NCBI RefSeq assembly: GCF_004168255.1
Contig: NZ_SEWG01000009.1
Coordinates: 62,001 to 126,000, forward strand
Length of the DNA: 64,000 nt
Source: Mucilaginibacter terrigena
GTDB taxonomy: Bacteria > Bacteroidota > Bacteroidia > Sphingobacteriales > Sphingobacteriaceae
Direction of reading: 5' to 3'
This document shows, piece after piece, positions 9,752 through 17,371 of the stretch. Each line of letters starts with the position of its first letter. The stretch's first letter is position 1. The translations under genes were made by a program, and so were the position numbers. Below the pieces are notes generated by a model, which worked only from the letters and a program-made list of their open reading frames with translations, was not told the origin of the DNA and did not search any database.

Positions 9752-9827
9752 ACGAATTTTGGGAATTAATCGAACTATAGCAACTTCATTCTCAAAATTC
9801 TATAATTCCATAAATTCGAGTTCAGAC
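9735..9827. repeat. Palindromic repeat, GAACTCGAATT family
   Basis: The outer arms are perfect inverse copies of GTCTGAACTCGAATT. The inner words GAATTTTG and GGAATTA are also repeated in inverse order. The left arm encodes the last residues and the stop of the preceding gene. The structure could end that transcript, but no T tract follows. Confidence 0.85.
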
Positions 9828-9917
9828 AAATAAATTACATAAGCACTTATACATATTGCCATTCTGCTAATAAATGGCAGATAAAATTGAATTTTTAGCA
9901 ATCAATTTCACATAAAA

Positions 9918-9948
9918 TTTTGATTTAATAAAATAGGACATATATTTG
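9918..9948 (+). promoter_or_regulatory. Promoter of the his operon
   Basis: TTTTG at 9918-9922 and TATATTTG at 9941-9948 are 18 bp apart. This fits the Bacteroidota vegetative promoter (TTTG, about 19 bp, TAnnTTTG). Transcription would start near 9955, leaving about 20 bases before the leader-peptide ATG. Confidence 0.7.
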
Positions 9949-9976
9949 CATCGCTTACCCACAGCAATTATACAAA

Positions 9977-10039
9977 ATGAACGGACTTAACACATATCAT
10001 TTACATCTGCACCATCACCACCATGTGGTGATCAGATAA
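9977..10039 (+). CDS. hisL: Histidine operon leader peptide (attenuator)
   Basis: A 20-codon frame encodes MNGLNTYHLHLHHHHHVVIR. Seven of nine residues from position 8 to 16 are His, with five His codons in a row. It lies between the his promoter and hisG, 60 bp before hisG. This is the classical layout of attenuation control: ribosome stalling at His codons when charged His-tRNA is scarce changes folding of the leader RNA and lets transcription continue. The reading frame and codon run are seen directly; the mechanism is inferred from well-studied enterobacterial his leaders. I chose the ATG because it follows the predicted transcription start closely. Confidence 0.85.
   Translation: MNGLNTYHLHLHHHHHVVIR
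10014..10032 (+). promoter_or_regulatory. Hairpin inside the His-codon run of the leader
   Basis: ATCACCAC pairs perfectly with GTGGTGAT across a 3-base loop. The stem contains the last His codons, so a ribosome stalled there would melt it. No T tract follows, and I could not find a classical terminator between 10040 and hisG at 10100. Confidence 0.6.
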
Positions 10040-10099
10040 TTATATGTTTCTACGCGAAATATCGTCCTCCGTTTATATTCATTTCCTTAAAATCAGCTT

Positions 10100-10951
10100 G
10101 TGAAAACACTAAAAATAGCGATCCAGAAATCGGGTCGGCTCAACGAAAAATCCGTTGAATTGTTAAAAAATTGCGGCCTTAATTTCGAAAATTATAAGAG
10201 CTCGCTCATCTCCCCTGTATCAAATTTCCCGTTAGAGATCCTTTTTCTGCGTGACGATGATATCCCCGAATATGTGCAGGATGGCATTGCCGACCTGGGC
10301 ATTGTTGGCGAAAACGTGATACAGGAAACCGAGGTTGAGGTAAGTTATCTGCAAAAACTTGGTTTTGGTAAATGCTCGTTAAAAATAGCGGTGCCAAATA
10401 ACAATACCATTACCGTTTTAGATCAGCTAAACGGCAAGGCAATTGCTACCACTTACCCGGTTATATTAGGTAAATACCTGAAAGAAAAAGGCATCTCATC
10501 TGATATCCGCACCATTTCGGGTTCGGTAGAGATCTCGCCGGGCCTTGGTTTAAGCGATGCCATTTGCGATTTGGTTTCAACTGGTGGTACCTTAAAAAGC
10601 AACGGGCTGATCCCCTTTGCCGATGTGATGAGCAGCGAGGCCGTTTTAATTGGCAGCAAAGGCAGCGAGAACGATGATTTGGTGCAGGAATTGATACAAA
10701 GGATCCAGTCGGTATTACGGGCGAAGGAAACCAAATACGTGGTGCTGAATGTAGAACGTAAAAACCTTGATGCGGTAACGGCTTTACTGCCGGGCGTAAA
10801 AAGTCCATCGGTAGTGCCATTGGCCGAGGTTGACTGGGTGGCGGTACATACCGTGATCCCCGAGCGCGATTTTTGGGACCGCATAAGCCAGCTAAAACAA
10901 GCCGGCGCGCAAGGCATTGTAGTAATGCCGATTGAGAAGATAATATTGTGA
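10100..10951 (+). CDS. hisG: ATP phosphoribosyltransferase, long form
   Basis: HisG catalyses the first and committed step of histidine synthesis, joining ATP and PRPP. The start is GTG (MKTLKIAIQKSGRL). The 283-residue length includes two catalytic lobes and a C-terminal regulatory domain (about residues 205-283), which in long-form HisG binds histidine for feedback inhibition; no HisZ is therefore needed. The substrate region LVSTGGTLKSNGL is visible near 155-167. The gene is first in the operon after the leader peptide. Its TGA stop abuts a GC-rich palindrome that reaches into hisD. Confidence 0.95.
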   Translation: MKTLKIAIQKSGRLNEKSVELLKNCGLNFENYKSSLISPVSNFPLEILFLRDDDIPEYVQDGIADLGIVGENVIQETEVEVSYLQKLGFGKCSLKIAVPNNNTITVLDQLNGKAIATTYPVILGKYLKEKGISSDIRTISGSVEISPGLGLSDAICDLVSTGGTLKSNGLIPFADVMSSEAVLIGSKGSENDDLVQELIQRIQSVLRAKETKYVVLNVERKNLDAVTALLPGVKSPSVVPLAEVDWVAVHTVIPERDFWDRISQLKQAGAQGIVVMPIEKIIL

Positions 10952-11054
10952 GCCCCCCAACCCCCTGAAGGGGGGAGTAAAATATTTTATAATGAGTATA
11001 GATAAAAAACAAAAAAGCACTTCAAAAGCTCCCCCTTCAGGGGGCGGGGGGGGC
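10952..11054. repeat. GC-rich palindromic element bridging hisG and hisD
   Basis: The left arm (GCCCCCCAACCCCCTGAAGG...) starts at the hisG stop codon. The right arm (...CTTCAGGGGGCGGGGGGGGC) ends inside hisD. The arms are near-perfect inverse copies of about 25 bp and enclose about 50 bp of AT-rich DNA with no gene of its own. The same arms bound the DUF559 gene at 16088-16508, so this looks like a gene-less derivative of that element. It supplies the hisD start codon and about 21 codons of hisD. Confidence 0.85.
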
Positions 11055-12350
11055 TTCGTTTTTCATTATTCAGATCTTTCTGCTAACGACATCGCCCGCC
11101 TGGTTCAGCGTAATGTTGACCCTGCGAACGAGATTCGCGCTTTAGTTGAGGAGGTTATAGAACATGTTAAGCAAAACGGCGATAGCGCCCTGATAGACTA
11201 TGCCCAAAAGTTTGATAAGGTTGAACTGACCAAACTTTATCTTGACAGGGCCGAACTGGAAGAAATAGCATCCGCAGTATCCGAAGATCAGCAGGAAGCT
11301 TTACAAACCGCTTATGCTAATATCTATAAATTCCACAAGGCGCAGTTAAAAACCGAGGATAAGGTAGAAACCATGCCCGGCGTAACCTGTTGGCGCGAGT
11401 TAAGGGCCATAGAAAAAGTTGGTTTGTACATTCCCGGCGGCACTGCTGTTTTACCATCAACCTTTTTGATGCTGGGTATCCCGGCGAGGATTGCAGGTTG
11501 CAGCGAGATCGTGGTTTGTTCGCCCCCGCAAAAAAATGGTAAGGTGAATGCCTTTATCGCCTATGTAGCTTTGATGCTGGGTATCAATAAAGTGTATCTG
11601 GTTGGTGGCTCGCAGGCCGTTGCGGCTATGGCTTACGGTACCGAAACTATTACCAAGGTCGACAAGATCTTTGGCCCGGGCAACCAGTTTGTAACCAAGG
11701 CCAAAACTATCATTCAAAGCACCACTACAACCGCCATCGATATGCCTGCGGGTCCGTCTGAAGTATTGGTAATTGCAGATAGGAGCGCCAAACCCGCTTA
11801 CGTTGCCGCCGACTTGCTGGCACAGGCCGAGCACGGGATAGACAGCCAATCGATATTGGTTTGTACCTCGCAAGACATAGCTGATAAAACATTAGCGGAA
11901 GTACAAAAACAACTGGCCGTTTTACCGCGTGCAGAAATAGCTAAACAGGCTTTGGATAATTCGTACATCATCATCACCCAAGACCTGGATGAGGCGATGA
12001 ATTTCAGCAACGAATACGCACCCGAGCACTTAATTTTGGCGACTGAGCAGTGGAAAGATTTAACGCCGAAGATCATTAATGCAGGCTCGGTATTCTTAGG
12101 TAATTTAACTCCGGAGAGTGCGGGAGACTATGCATCGGGCACTAACCACACGTTGCCAACAAGCAGTTATGCAAGGGCTTATTCGGGCGTATCGGTAGAT
12201 TCGTTTGTGAAGAAAATAACCTTCCAGTATTTAACGGAAGAAGGCATACAAAACATAGGCCCGTCGGTAGAGATACTGGCCGAAATGGAAGGCCTGCACG
12301 CTCATAGGAATGCGGTGAGTGTGAGGATGGGGACTAATAAGAATACATAA
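10992..12350 (+). CDS. hisD: Histidinol dehydrogenase with repeat-encoded N-terminus
   Basis: HisD oxidises histidinol to histidine in two NAD-dependent steps and needs zinc. The 452-residue protein shows IFGPGNQFVTKAK, DMPAGPSEVLVIAD and LAQAEHG, with the active-site region EYAPEHL near 340. The first 21 residues (MSIDKKQKSTSKAPPSGGGGG) are encoded by the palindromic element that separates hisG from hisD. The recognisable HisD fold begins only at about FHYSDLSANDIARLV. I see no other in-frame start codon between the repeat and the conserved part, so translation should begin at ATG 10992 and include the Gly-rich extension. Confidence 0.93.
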   Translation: MSIDKKQKSTSKAPPSGGGGGFVFHYSDLSANDIARLVQRNVDPANEIRALVEEVIEHVKQNGDSALIDYAQKFDKVELTKLYLDRAELEEIASAVSEDQQEALQTAYANIYKFHKAQLKTEDKVETMPGVTCWRELRAIEKVGLYIPGGTAVLPSTFLMLGIPARIAGCSEIVVCSPPQKNGKVNAFIAYVALMLGINKVYLVGGSQAVAAMAYGTETITKVDKIFGPGNQFVTKAKTIIQSTTTTAIDMPAGPSEVLVIADRSAKPAYVAADLLAQAEHGIDSQSILVCTSQDIADKTLAEVQKQLAVLPRAEIAKQALDNSYIIITQDLDEAMNFSNEYAPEHLILATEQWKDLTPKIINAGSVFLGNLTPESAGDYASGTNHTLPTSSYARAYSGVSVDSFVKKITFQYLTEEGIQNIGPSVEILAEMEGLHAHRNAVSVRMGTNKNT

Positions 12351-12352
12351 AT

Positions 12353-12450
12353 ATGTCATTGCGAGGAGCGCAGCGACGCGGCAAACTCGTCGCCAATGCA
12401 TTACCGCTATGCTTCCGACGAGGTTGCCGCGCTATCGCTCGCAATGACAT
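12353..12450. repeat. Palindromic repeat, TCATTGCGAGG family, copy 2
   Basis: Arms of about 37 bp (ATGTCATTGCGAGGAGCGC... and its inverse ...GCTCGCAATGACAT) fill the whole hisD-hisC gap. They begin 2 bp after the hisD stop and end 17 bp before the hisC start. The arms have minor mismatches. A strong RNA hairpin inside the his messenger is expected. Confidence 0.88.
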
Positions 12451-12467
12451 GGTTTAAATAGATTACA

Positions 12468-13514
12468 ATGTTTGAATTAAATAACCTTTTACGCGAAAAC
12501 ATCAAAAACCTGACCCCCTATTCATCCGCGCGCGATGAGTACACAGGCGAGGCAAGCGTGTTTTTGGATGCGAATGAAAACGCGTTCGGTTCGCCATTGG
12601 AAACGGCTTACAACCGTTACCCCGATCCTTTGCAGTACCGGGTAAAAATGAAGCTGAGCGAAATTAAAGGCGTGCCTGCCCGCAATATCTTTTTGGGCAA
12701 CGGCAGCGATGAGGCCATCGATATCTTATTCCGCAGTTTTTGTAACCCGGGGGTTGATAACGTGATCATCGTACCGCCAACATATGGTATGTACCAGGTA
12801 TCGGCCAATATCAATGATGTAGAAGCCCGGAAGGTGCTGCTAACTGAAGAATATCAATTAGACCTTGACGGCATTGCCGAGGCCATCGACAAGAACACCA
12901 AACTGATCTTCGTTTGCTCGCCAAATAACCCAACGGGCAATTCCATCAACCGTGATGATATTGAAACGCTGTTAGCCAACTTTAATGGCTTAGTAATAAT
13001 CGATGAGGCGTATATTAATTACAGCCGCCAAAAAACATTTATACAGGAACTTACCGAATACAGCAACCTTGTGGTACTGCAAACCCTGTCTAAAGCATGG
13101 GGACTTGCAGGCTTACGTGTAGGCATGGCTTTTGCCAGCGAAGAGATCATCGAAGTGATGAACAAGGTGAAGCCGCCTTATAATATGAACGAGGCATCGC
13201 AGCAGTTGGCTTTGCAGGCGCTTAACAATGTATCGCTGGTGAACCTTTGGATAAAAGAAACGCTTGAAGAGCGCGATAAACTGGTGCTTAATTTAAAAGA
13301 GTTTGATTTTGTATTGGATATTTACCCATCTGATGCCAACTTCATCCTCGTAAAAACTACCAATGCCAAAGCCATTTACGACTTTTTGGTAAAGCACGGC
13401 ATCATCATCCGCGACCGCTCTAAAGTGGAGCTTTGCGAGGGTTGTCTGCGCATCACCATCGGTACACCCGATGAAAACAAAACACTGATAGAAACCTTAC
13501 AGCAATACAAATAA
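12468..13514 (+). CDS. hisC: Histidinol-phosphate aminotransferase
   Basis: HisC transfers an amino group from glutamate to imidazole-acetol phosphate, giving histidinol phosphate, and uses PLP. The 348-residue protein is a fold-type I aminotransferase: CSPNNPTGN near 146-154, the IDEAYINY segment with the PLP-pyridine Asp near 180, and the Schiff-base lysine in LSKAWGLAGLR near 209. A C-terminal RITIGT segment holds the substrate-carboxylate Arg. It ends 2 bp before hisB, so the two are probably coupled. Confidence 0.95.
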   Translation: MFELNNLLRENIKNLTPYSSARDEYTGEASVFLDANENAFGSPLETAYNRYPDPLQYRVKMKLSEIKGVPARNIFLGNGSDEAIDILFRSFCNPGVDNVIIVPPTYGMYQVSANINDVEARKVLLTEEYQLDLDGIAEAIDKNTKLIFVCSPNNPTGNSINRDDIETLLANFNGLVIIDEAYINYSRQKTFIQELTEYSNLVVLQTLSKAWGLAGLRVGMAFASEEIIEVMNKVKPPYNMNEASQQLALQALNNVSLVNLWIKETLEERDKLVLNLKEFDFVLDIYPSDANFILVKTTNAKAIYDFLVKHGIIIRDRSKVELCEGCLRITIGTPDENKTLIETLQQYK

Positions 13515-13516
13515 CA

Positions 13517-14665
13517 ATGAGCAAGCTGCAAAAAGTACTTTTTATTGACCGCGACGGTACCATCATCAACGAAACACCCGATGAGCAGATAGATTCGTTC
13601 GCGAAGCTGACGTTTTACCCCGGCGCTTTGCAGTACCTGCCAAAAATTGCCGTTGAATTGGATTTTGAGCTGGTAATGGTAACCAACCAGGATGGTTTGG
13701 GCACAGCCGTTTATCCCGAGGATACTTTTTACCCGGTGCATAACTTCATCCTTAAAACATTTGAGAACGAGGGTGTATATTTCACCTACCAGGCTATTGA
13801 CCGTACATGGCCTGCCGACAACGCCCCTACCCGCAAACCGGCTACAGGTTTACTGACCCAATATTTGGACGGGGACAAATACGACCTTGCCAACTCCTTC
13901 ACCATCGGCGACCGAAAGAACGATGTACTTCTGGCAAAAAATTTAGGCGCGAAAGCCATTTGGTTAAACAATAAATCGGGACTTGGCGACCAGGAATTTG
14001 CATCGGACGCTGACGGTGATATTGCGAATGTAGTAGCCCTGCAAACCATAGACTGGAAAGATATTTACGAGTTTTTAAAACTTGGCCAACGTATTGTAGA
14101 GCATAGCCGTGTTACCAAAGAGACCGATATACGCATCAAAATAAACCTTGATGGTGCTGGCGAAGCTAAAGTTTCAACAGGCCTGCACTTTTTCGACCAT
14201 ATGCTTGACCAGATCGCCCGCCACGGCGGCATCGACCTGGAAGTAACCGCCAAAGGCGATCTGCATATTGACGAGCACCACACCATTGAAGATACAGGCA
14301 TTGCTTTAGGCGAGGTTTTTGCCACGGCTTTAGGCAATAAAATGGGCATTGAACGTTATGGTTTCTGCCTGCCGATGGACGATTGCCTGGCACAAGCAGC
14401 AATTGACTTCGGTGGCCGCAACTGGATAGTTTGGGAGGCAGATTTTAAGCGCGAAAAAGTGGGTGATGTACCTACAGAGATGTTCTATCACTTTTTTAAA
14501 TCGTTCAGCGATGCATCAAAATGCAACCTGAACATAAAAGCAGAAGGACAAAACGAACACCATAAAATAGAAGGTATATTTAAAGCCTTTGCCAAAGCCA
14601 TCAAAATGGCCGTAAAGCGCGACGTTAATAAAATGGTTTTACCTTCTACTAAAGGTTTATTATAG
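13517..14665 (+). CDS. hisB: Bifunctional histidinol-phosphatase / imidazoleglycerol-phosphate dehydratase
   Basis: This is a fusion of two histidine enzymes, 382 residues. Residues 1-165 are a HAD phosphatase (FIDRDGTII, catalytic Asp11 and Asp13; GDRKNDVLLA) that dephosphorylates histidinol phosphate. Residues from about 195 are IGP dehydratase, with the two His-rich metal motifs (HFFDHMLDQIARHGG and DEHHTIEDTGIALG). The HAD part has WPADNAPTRKP where the E. coli enzyme has a Cys-rich zinc loop, so the zinc site appears absent. It follows hisC by 2 bp. Confidence 0.95.
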   Translation: MSKLQKVLFIDRDGTIINETPDEQIDSFAKLTFYPGALQYLPKIAVELDFELVMVTNQDGLGTAVYPEDTFYPVHNFILKTFENEGVYFTYQAIDRTWPADNAPTRKPATGLLTQYLDGDKYDLANSFTIGDRKNDVLLAKNLGAKAIWLNNKSGLGDQEFASDADGDIANVVALQTIDWKDIYEFLKLGQRIVEHSRVTKETDIRIKINLDGAGEAKVSTGLHFFDHMLDQIARHGGIDLEVTAKGDLHIDEHHTIEDTGIALGEVFATALGNKMGIERYGFCLPMDDCLAQAAIDFGGRNWIVWEADFKREKVGDVPTEMFYHFFKSFSDASKCNLNIKAEGQNEHHKIEGIFKAFAKAIKMAVKRDVNKMVLPSTKGLL

Positions 14666-14675
14666 TAGCAGTTTT

Positions 14676-14726
14676 AAGTGGCAGCTGCAGTAGTTTATAC
14701 TGCTACAGCAACTGCCACTGCAACTT
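14676..14726. repeat. Palindromic repeat, GTGGCAGT family, copy 1
   Basis: AAGTGGCAGCTGCAGTAG is answered by CTGCTACAGCAACTGCCACT across a 6-base centre. It fills the hisB-hisH gap up to 6 bp before the hisH start. The same words (GTGGCAGTTG, ACTGCCACT) recur at 22297-22375. Confidence 0.8.
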
Positions 14727-14732
14727 TAAAAT

Positions 14733-15323
14733 ATGATAGGTATTATAAGATACGGAGCCGGGAACATCTTTTCGCTTACAGCTGCTTTGGAGCGGCTGGG
14801 TATTGCCTATGGCATGGTGAACACCGAGGCCGATATGGAACAGTTCGACCGTTATATTATACCGGGTGTTGGTCATGCGGGCGCGGCGATGCATAAGCTG
14901 GAGCAAACGGGTTTGGTTCCTGCTATAAAAGCGCTTAAAAAACCGACGCTGGGTATATGTGTTGGGATGCAATTGCTAACCGCTTATAGCGAGGAGGGTG
15001 ATGCCAATTTGCTAAACCTGTTCCCTATCAAAACATTAAAATTCCCTCATCAGGCTGATTTTAAAGTGCCGCATACGGGATGGAACCAGGTTTTCATGGA
15101 AAAAGAAAACCCCTTATTTGAAAATATACCCGCCGGGTCACACTTTTACTTCGTACATTCATACTTTATTGAGTACGACCCATCATTCACTTTATCGTCA
15201 ACCAGTTACATAAATAAATTTTCGGCATCAATTTGGCATAGTAACTTTTACGGTGTGCAGTTTCACCCGGAAAAGTCGGGCACGTATGGCGAAACATTAT
15301 TAAAAAACTTCTCAAAAATTTAA
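14733..15323 (+). CDS. hisH: Imidazole glycerol phosphate synthase, glutaminase subunit
   Basis: HisH is the class I amidotransferase that hydrolyses glutamine and feeds ammonia to HisF. The 196-residue protein has the nucleophile Cys76 (LGICVGMQLL) and the His178/Glu180 pair (VQFHPEKSG). The oxyanion-hole strand IPGVGHAG is near 43-50. It precedes hisA by 3 bp. Its partner HisF is encoded two genes downstream and carries an extra N-terminal domain, so the complex may be altered. Confidence 0.95.
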   Translation: MIGIIRYGAGNIFSLTAALERLGIAYGMVNTEADMEQFDRYIIPGVGHAGAAMHKLEQTGLVPAIKALKKPTLGICVGMQLLTAYSEEGDANLLNLFPIKTLKFPHQADFKVPHTGWNQVFMEKENPLFENIPAGSHFYFVHSYFIEYDPSFTLSSTSYINKFSASIWHSNFYGVQFHPEKSGTYGETLLKNFSKI

Positions 15324-15326
15324 AAC

Positions 15327-16076
15327 ATGTATATTATTCCTGCCATTGATATTTTAAATAAAAAGGTTGTGCGCCTTCGCGAGGGCGACTACAAGCAGGT
15401 AACAGAATACGACGTTACACTCGAGGAAATGATTGAAAGGTACCAAAGCAACGGTACAAATTTCATCCACGTTATTGACCTTAACGGAGCAAAAAACGAT
15501 TTCAGCAACCAGCAGTATTTGTTTGATGTGATCCGCAAAACCGATATGCAGGTGCAATACGGTGGCGGTATCCGCAGTATAGATAAGGTTAAAGAGTTGA
15601 TAGATGCCGGTGTGCACCGTGTTATTGTAGGTACGCAGGCCATCACCAACCCTGCCTTTTTGGAAGACCTGAGCAAGGCCATTTGCGGCCGCGATAAATG
15701 CAGCGACCAGGTAGTTATCGCCATCGATGTATTAGACGAGGTGATCAAATATTCAGGCTGGATGGAAAGTTCCCCGATCAAACTGATGGATTATGTGGAC
15801 AAGTGCCTGGCGCTTGGTTTCTTCCGTTTCCTGTGTACCGATATCAACAAAGACGGTAAACTTGGCGGCGCAGGCGTTGAACTGTACAGTAAACTGCTCG
15901 ACCATTCGCCGTTCATTAAACTGATCGCATCTGGTGGTGTAAGCTCGATGAATGATATTGAGGAACTTAGTAAAATTAAGGTAGAAGCCTGCGTAGTAGG
16001 CAAAGCCATTTACGAGAATCACATTAGTATCGAAGAAATTAAAAACTGGAATTTGGAATCTTTGATGTCGATATAA
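15327..16076 (+). CDS. hisA: ProFAR isomerase
   Basis: HisA converts ProFAR to PRFAR by an Amadori rearrangement. The 249-residue TIM barrel has the catalytic Asp8 (IPAIDILNKKVVRL), a second acid in TDINKDGKLGG near 170-180, and the phosphate-binding ends QYGGGIR and IASGGVSS. It follows hisH by 3 bp. The stop codon lies 11 bp before the left arm of the DUF559 element. Confidence 0.95.
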   Translation: MYIIPAIDILNKKVVRLREGDYKQVTEYDVTLEEMIERYQSNGTNFIHVIDLNGAKNDFSNQQYLFDVIRKTDMQVQYGGGIRSIDKVKELIDAGVHRVIVGTQAITNPAFLEDLSKAICGRDKCSDQVVIAIDVLDEVIKYSGWMESSPIKLMDYVDKCLALGFFRFLCTDINKDGKLGGAGVELYSKLLDHSPFIKLIASGGVSSMNDIEELSKIKVEACVVGKAIYENHISIEEIKNWNLESLMSI

Positions 16077-16087
16077 ACAACGCAGAC

Positions 16088-16508
16088 GCCCCCCAGCCCC
16101 CTAAAGGGGGAGCTTTTGAATAGCATGAGCAAAAAACTCTTTTTAGGAGCAGACCGAAATGTGTTTAAGAATGCTGAAGCACTCAGACATAATCCAACAC
16201 AAGCCGAATTGATATTGTGGGGATATTTAAGCGGTAAACAACTTGGCGTCAAATTTAGAAGACAGCATCCATTAGGAATTTACATAGCAGATTTCTATTG
16301 TCATCAACACAGATTGATAATCGAATTAGATGGTAGCATACATAACTTGCCAGAAGTTGCTGCTAATGACATTGTCCGACAAAGCAATTTAGAAGCTGAT
16401 GGTTTTAAACTGTTACGGTTCACTAATCAGCAAATATTTAATCAATTAGAACACGTATTGGCAACCATACAATCAGAATTAAATTCCCCCTTCAGGGGGT
16501 TAGGGGGC
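16088..16508. mobile_element. Candidate DUF559 mobile element flanked by inverted palindromic arms
   Basis: The left arm 16088-16113 (GCCCCCCAGCCCCCTAAAGG...) and right arm 16484-16508 (...CTTCAGGGGGTTAGGGGGC) are inverse copies of about 25 bp; each arm is itself a partial palindrome. Between them lies one gene, encoding a DUF559 nuclease. The element sits exactly between hisA and hisF and its right arm is translated into HisF. The arms match those of the gene-less 103-bp element at 10952-11054. Mobility is inferred from this structure; no target-site duplication could be confirmed by eye. Confidence 0.65.
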
Positions 16509-17306
16509 ACCGGGGGCTTAACTAAAAGAATTATCCCCTGCCTTGACGTTAAAGATGGCCGCACTGTAAAAGGTGTGAACTTTGTTGACCTGCGCGATGC
16601 CGGCGACCCGGTAGAACTGGCCTGGAACTATTCGCAGCAGGGTGCCGACGAACTGGTTTTCCTGGATATTACGGCCACCGTAGAGCGCCGCAAAACCATG
16701 GTCGAGTTGGTAAAAGCTGTAGCAAGGCAAATTAACATTCCATTCACCATTGGTGGTGGTATTAACGAAATTGCAGATGCGGATGCCCTGCTTAATGCAG
16801 GTGCAGATAAGATCTCTATCAACTCGGCCGCGGTGCGTAACCCGGCTTTGATAGATGAACTGGCCAAAGCCTTCGGTGTGCAGTTTGTGGTGATAGCGGT
16901 TGATACCAGGGTTATGGGCAATAAAAACATCGTCCACCTGAATGGCGGCAGGCTGCCGACAGAAAAGGAAACTTTGGACTGGATAATAGAAGCCCAAAAC
17001 CGCGGCGCAGGCGAGATCCTGCTAACCTCGATGGACCACGATGGTACCAAGGCCGGTTTTGACAACGGTTTGCTTAAATTAGTGAACGATACGGTGAATA
17101 TCCCGGTGATCGCATCCGGTGGCGCGGGCTCGGTACAGCATTTTGTGGATGTTTTCAAAAAAACAAATGTAGATGCCGCGCTGGCCGCTTCGGTATTCCA
17201 CTACGGTGAGATACTGATACCTGACCTGAAAGCGGTTTTGAAAGAAAATAATATTGAGGTGAGGGAAGCCTCACCCCAAACCCCTTTCCGAGGGAGAGGG
17301 GCTTAA
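16125..17306 (+). CDS. hisF: DUF559 (Vsr-like) nuclease domain fused to HisF
   Basis: A continuous 393-residue frame joins two unrelated domains. Residues 1 to about 120 are a DUF559 endonuclease-like domain of the PD-(D/E)xK group: FRRQHP, then IADFYC and IIELDG carry the expected acidic residues. A linker, SPFRGLGGTGG, is translated from the repeat arm. HisF proper begins at about residue 132 (LTKRIIPCLDVKDG; Asp141 corresponds to catalytic Asp11). The second acid lies in VIAVDTRV and phosphate loops in IGGGI and ASGGAG. HisF has lost its own start codon; the first later in-frame GTG would remove the catalytic Asp. The C-terminus is also extended (EASPQTPFRGRGA) by a second repeat. HisF makes imidazole glycerol phosphate and AICAR. 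ATG 16125 is preferred over TTG 16116. Confidence 0.88.
   Translation: MSKKLFLGADRNVFKNAEALRHNPTQAELILWGYLSGKQLGVKFRRQHPLGIYIADFYCHQHRLIIELDGSIHNLPEVAANDIVRQSNLEADGFKLLRFTNQQIFNQLEHVLATIQSELNSPFRGLGGTGGLTKRIIPCLDVKDGRTVKGVNFVDLRDAGDPVELAWNYSQQGADELVFLDITATVERRKTMVELVKAVARQINIPFTIGGGINEIADADALLNAGADKISINSAAVRNPALIDELAKAFGVQFVVIAVDTRVMGNKNIVHLNGGRLPTEKETLDWIIEAQNRGAGEILLTSMDHDGTKAGFDNGLLKLVNDTVNIPVIASGGAGSVQHFVDVFKKTNVDAALAASVFHYGEILIPDLKAVLKENNIEVREASPQTPFRGRGA
17268..17304. repeat. CCTCACCCC / CCCTTTCCGAGGGAG repeat at the hisF 3' end
   Basis: GCCTCACCCCAAACCCC is followed by the hairpin CCCCTTTCC-GAG-GGAGAGGGG. It encodes the last 13 residues and part of the stop of HisF in place of the usual ending at about EVR. 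The same words occur as a larger inverted pair at 63218-63307. Confidence 0.8.
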
Positions 17307-17334
17307 AGAAATTTTAACAAAATAATTAAATGTC

Positions 17335-17370
17335 TCTCCGCTAACCAGCGGAGAAGATTTAAAGGGGGCT
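17335..17370. repeat. TCTCCGCT hairpin repeat before hisI
   Basis: A perfect hairpin (TCTCCGCT-AACC-AGCGGAGA) is followed by GATTTAAAGGGGGCT and ends 1 bp before the hisI ATG. A related string (TCTCCCCTATCGGGGGAGA then TTTAGAGGGGGC) occurs at 55082-55113. Confidence 0.75.
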
Positions 17371-17371
17371 T

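Noticed and set aside
10453..11012. Minus-strand frames of 150-180 codons across hisG
   Set aside because: They are antisense to a complete hisG and cross the palindromic element; the protein composition is not gene-like.
16088..16508. A classical insertion sequence between hisA and hisF
   Set aside because: There is no transposase; the only gene is a DUF559 nuclease, and no target-site duplication could be seen.
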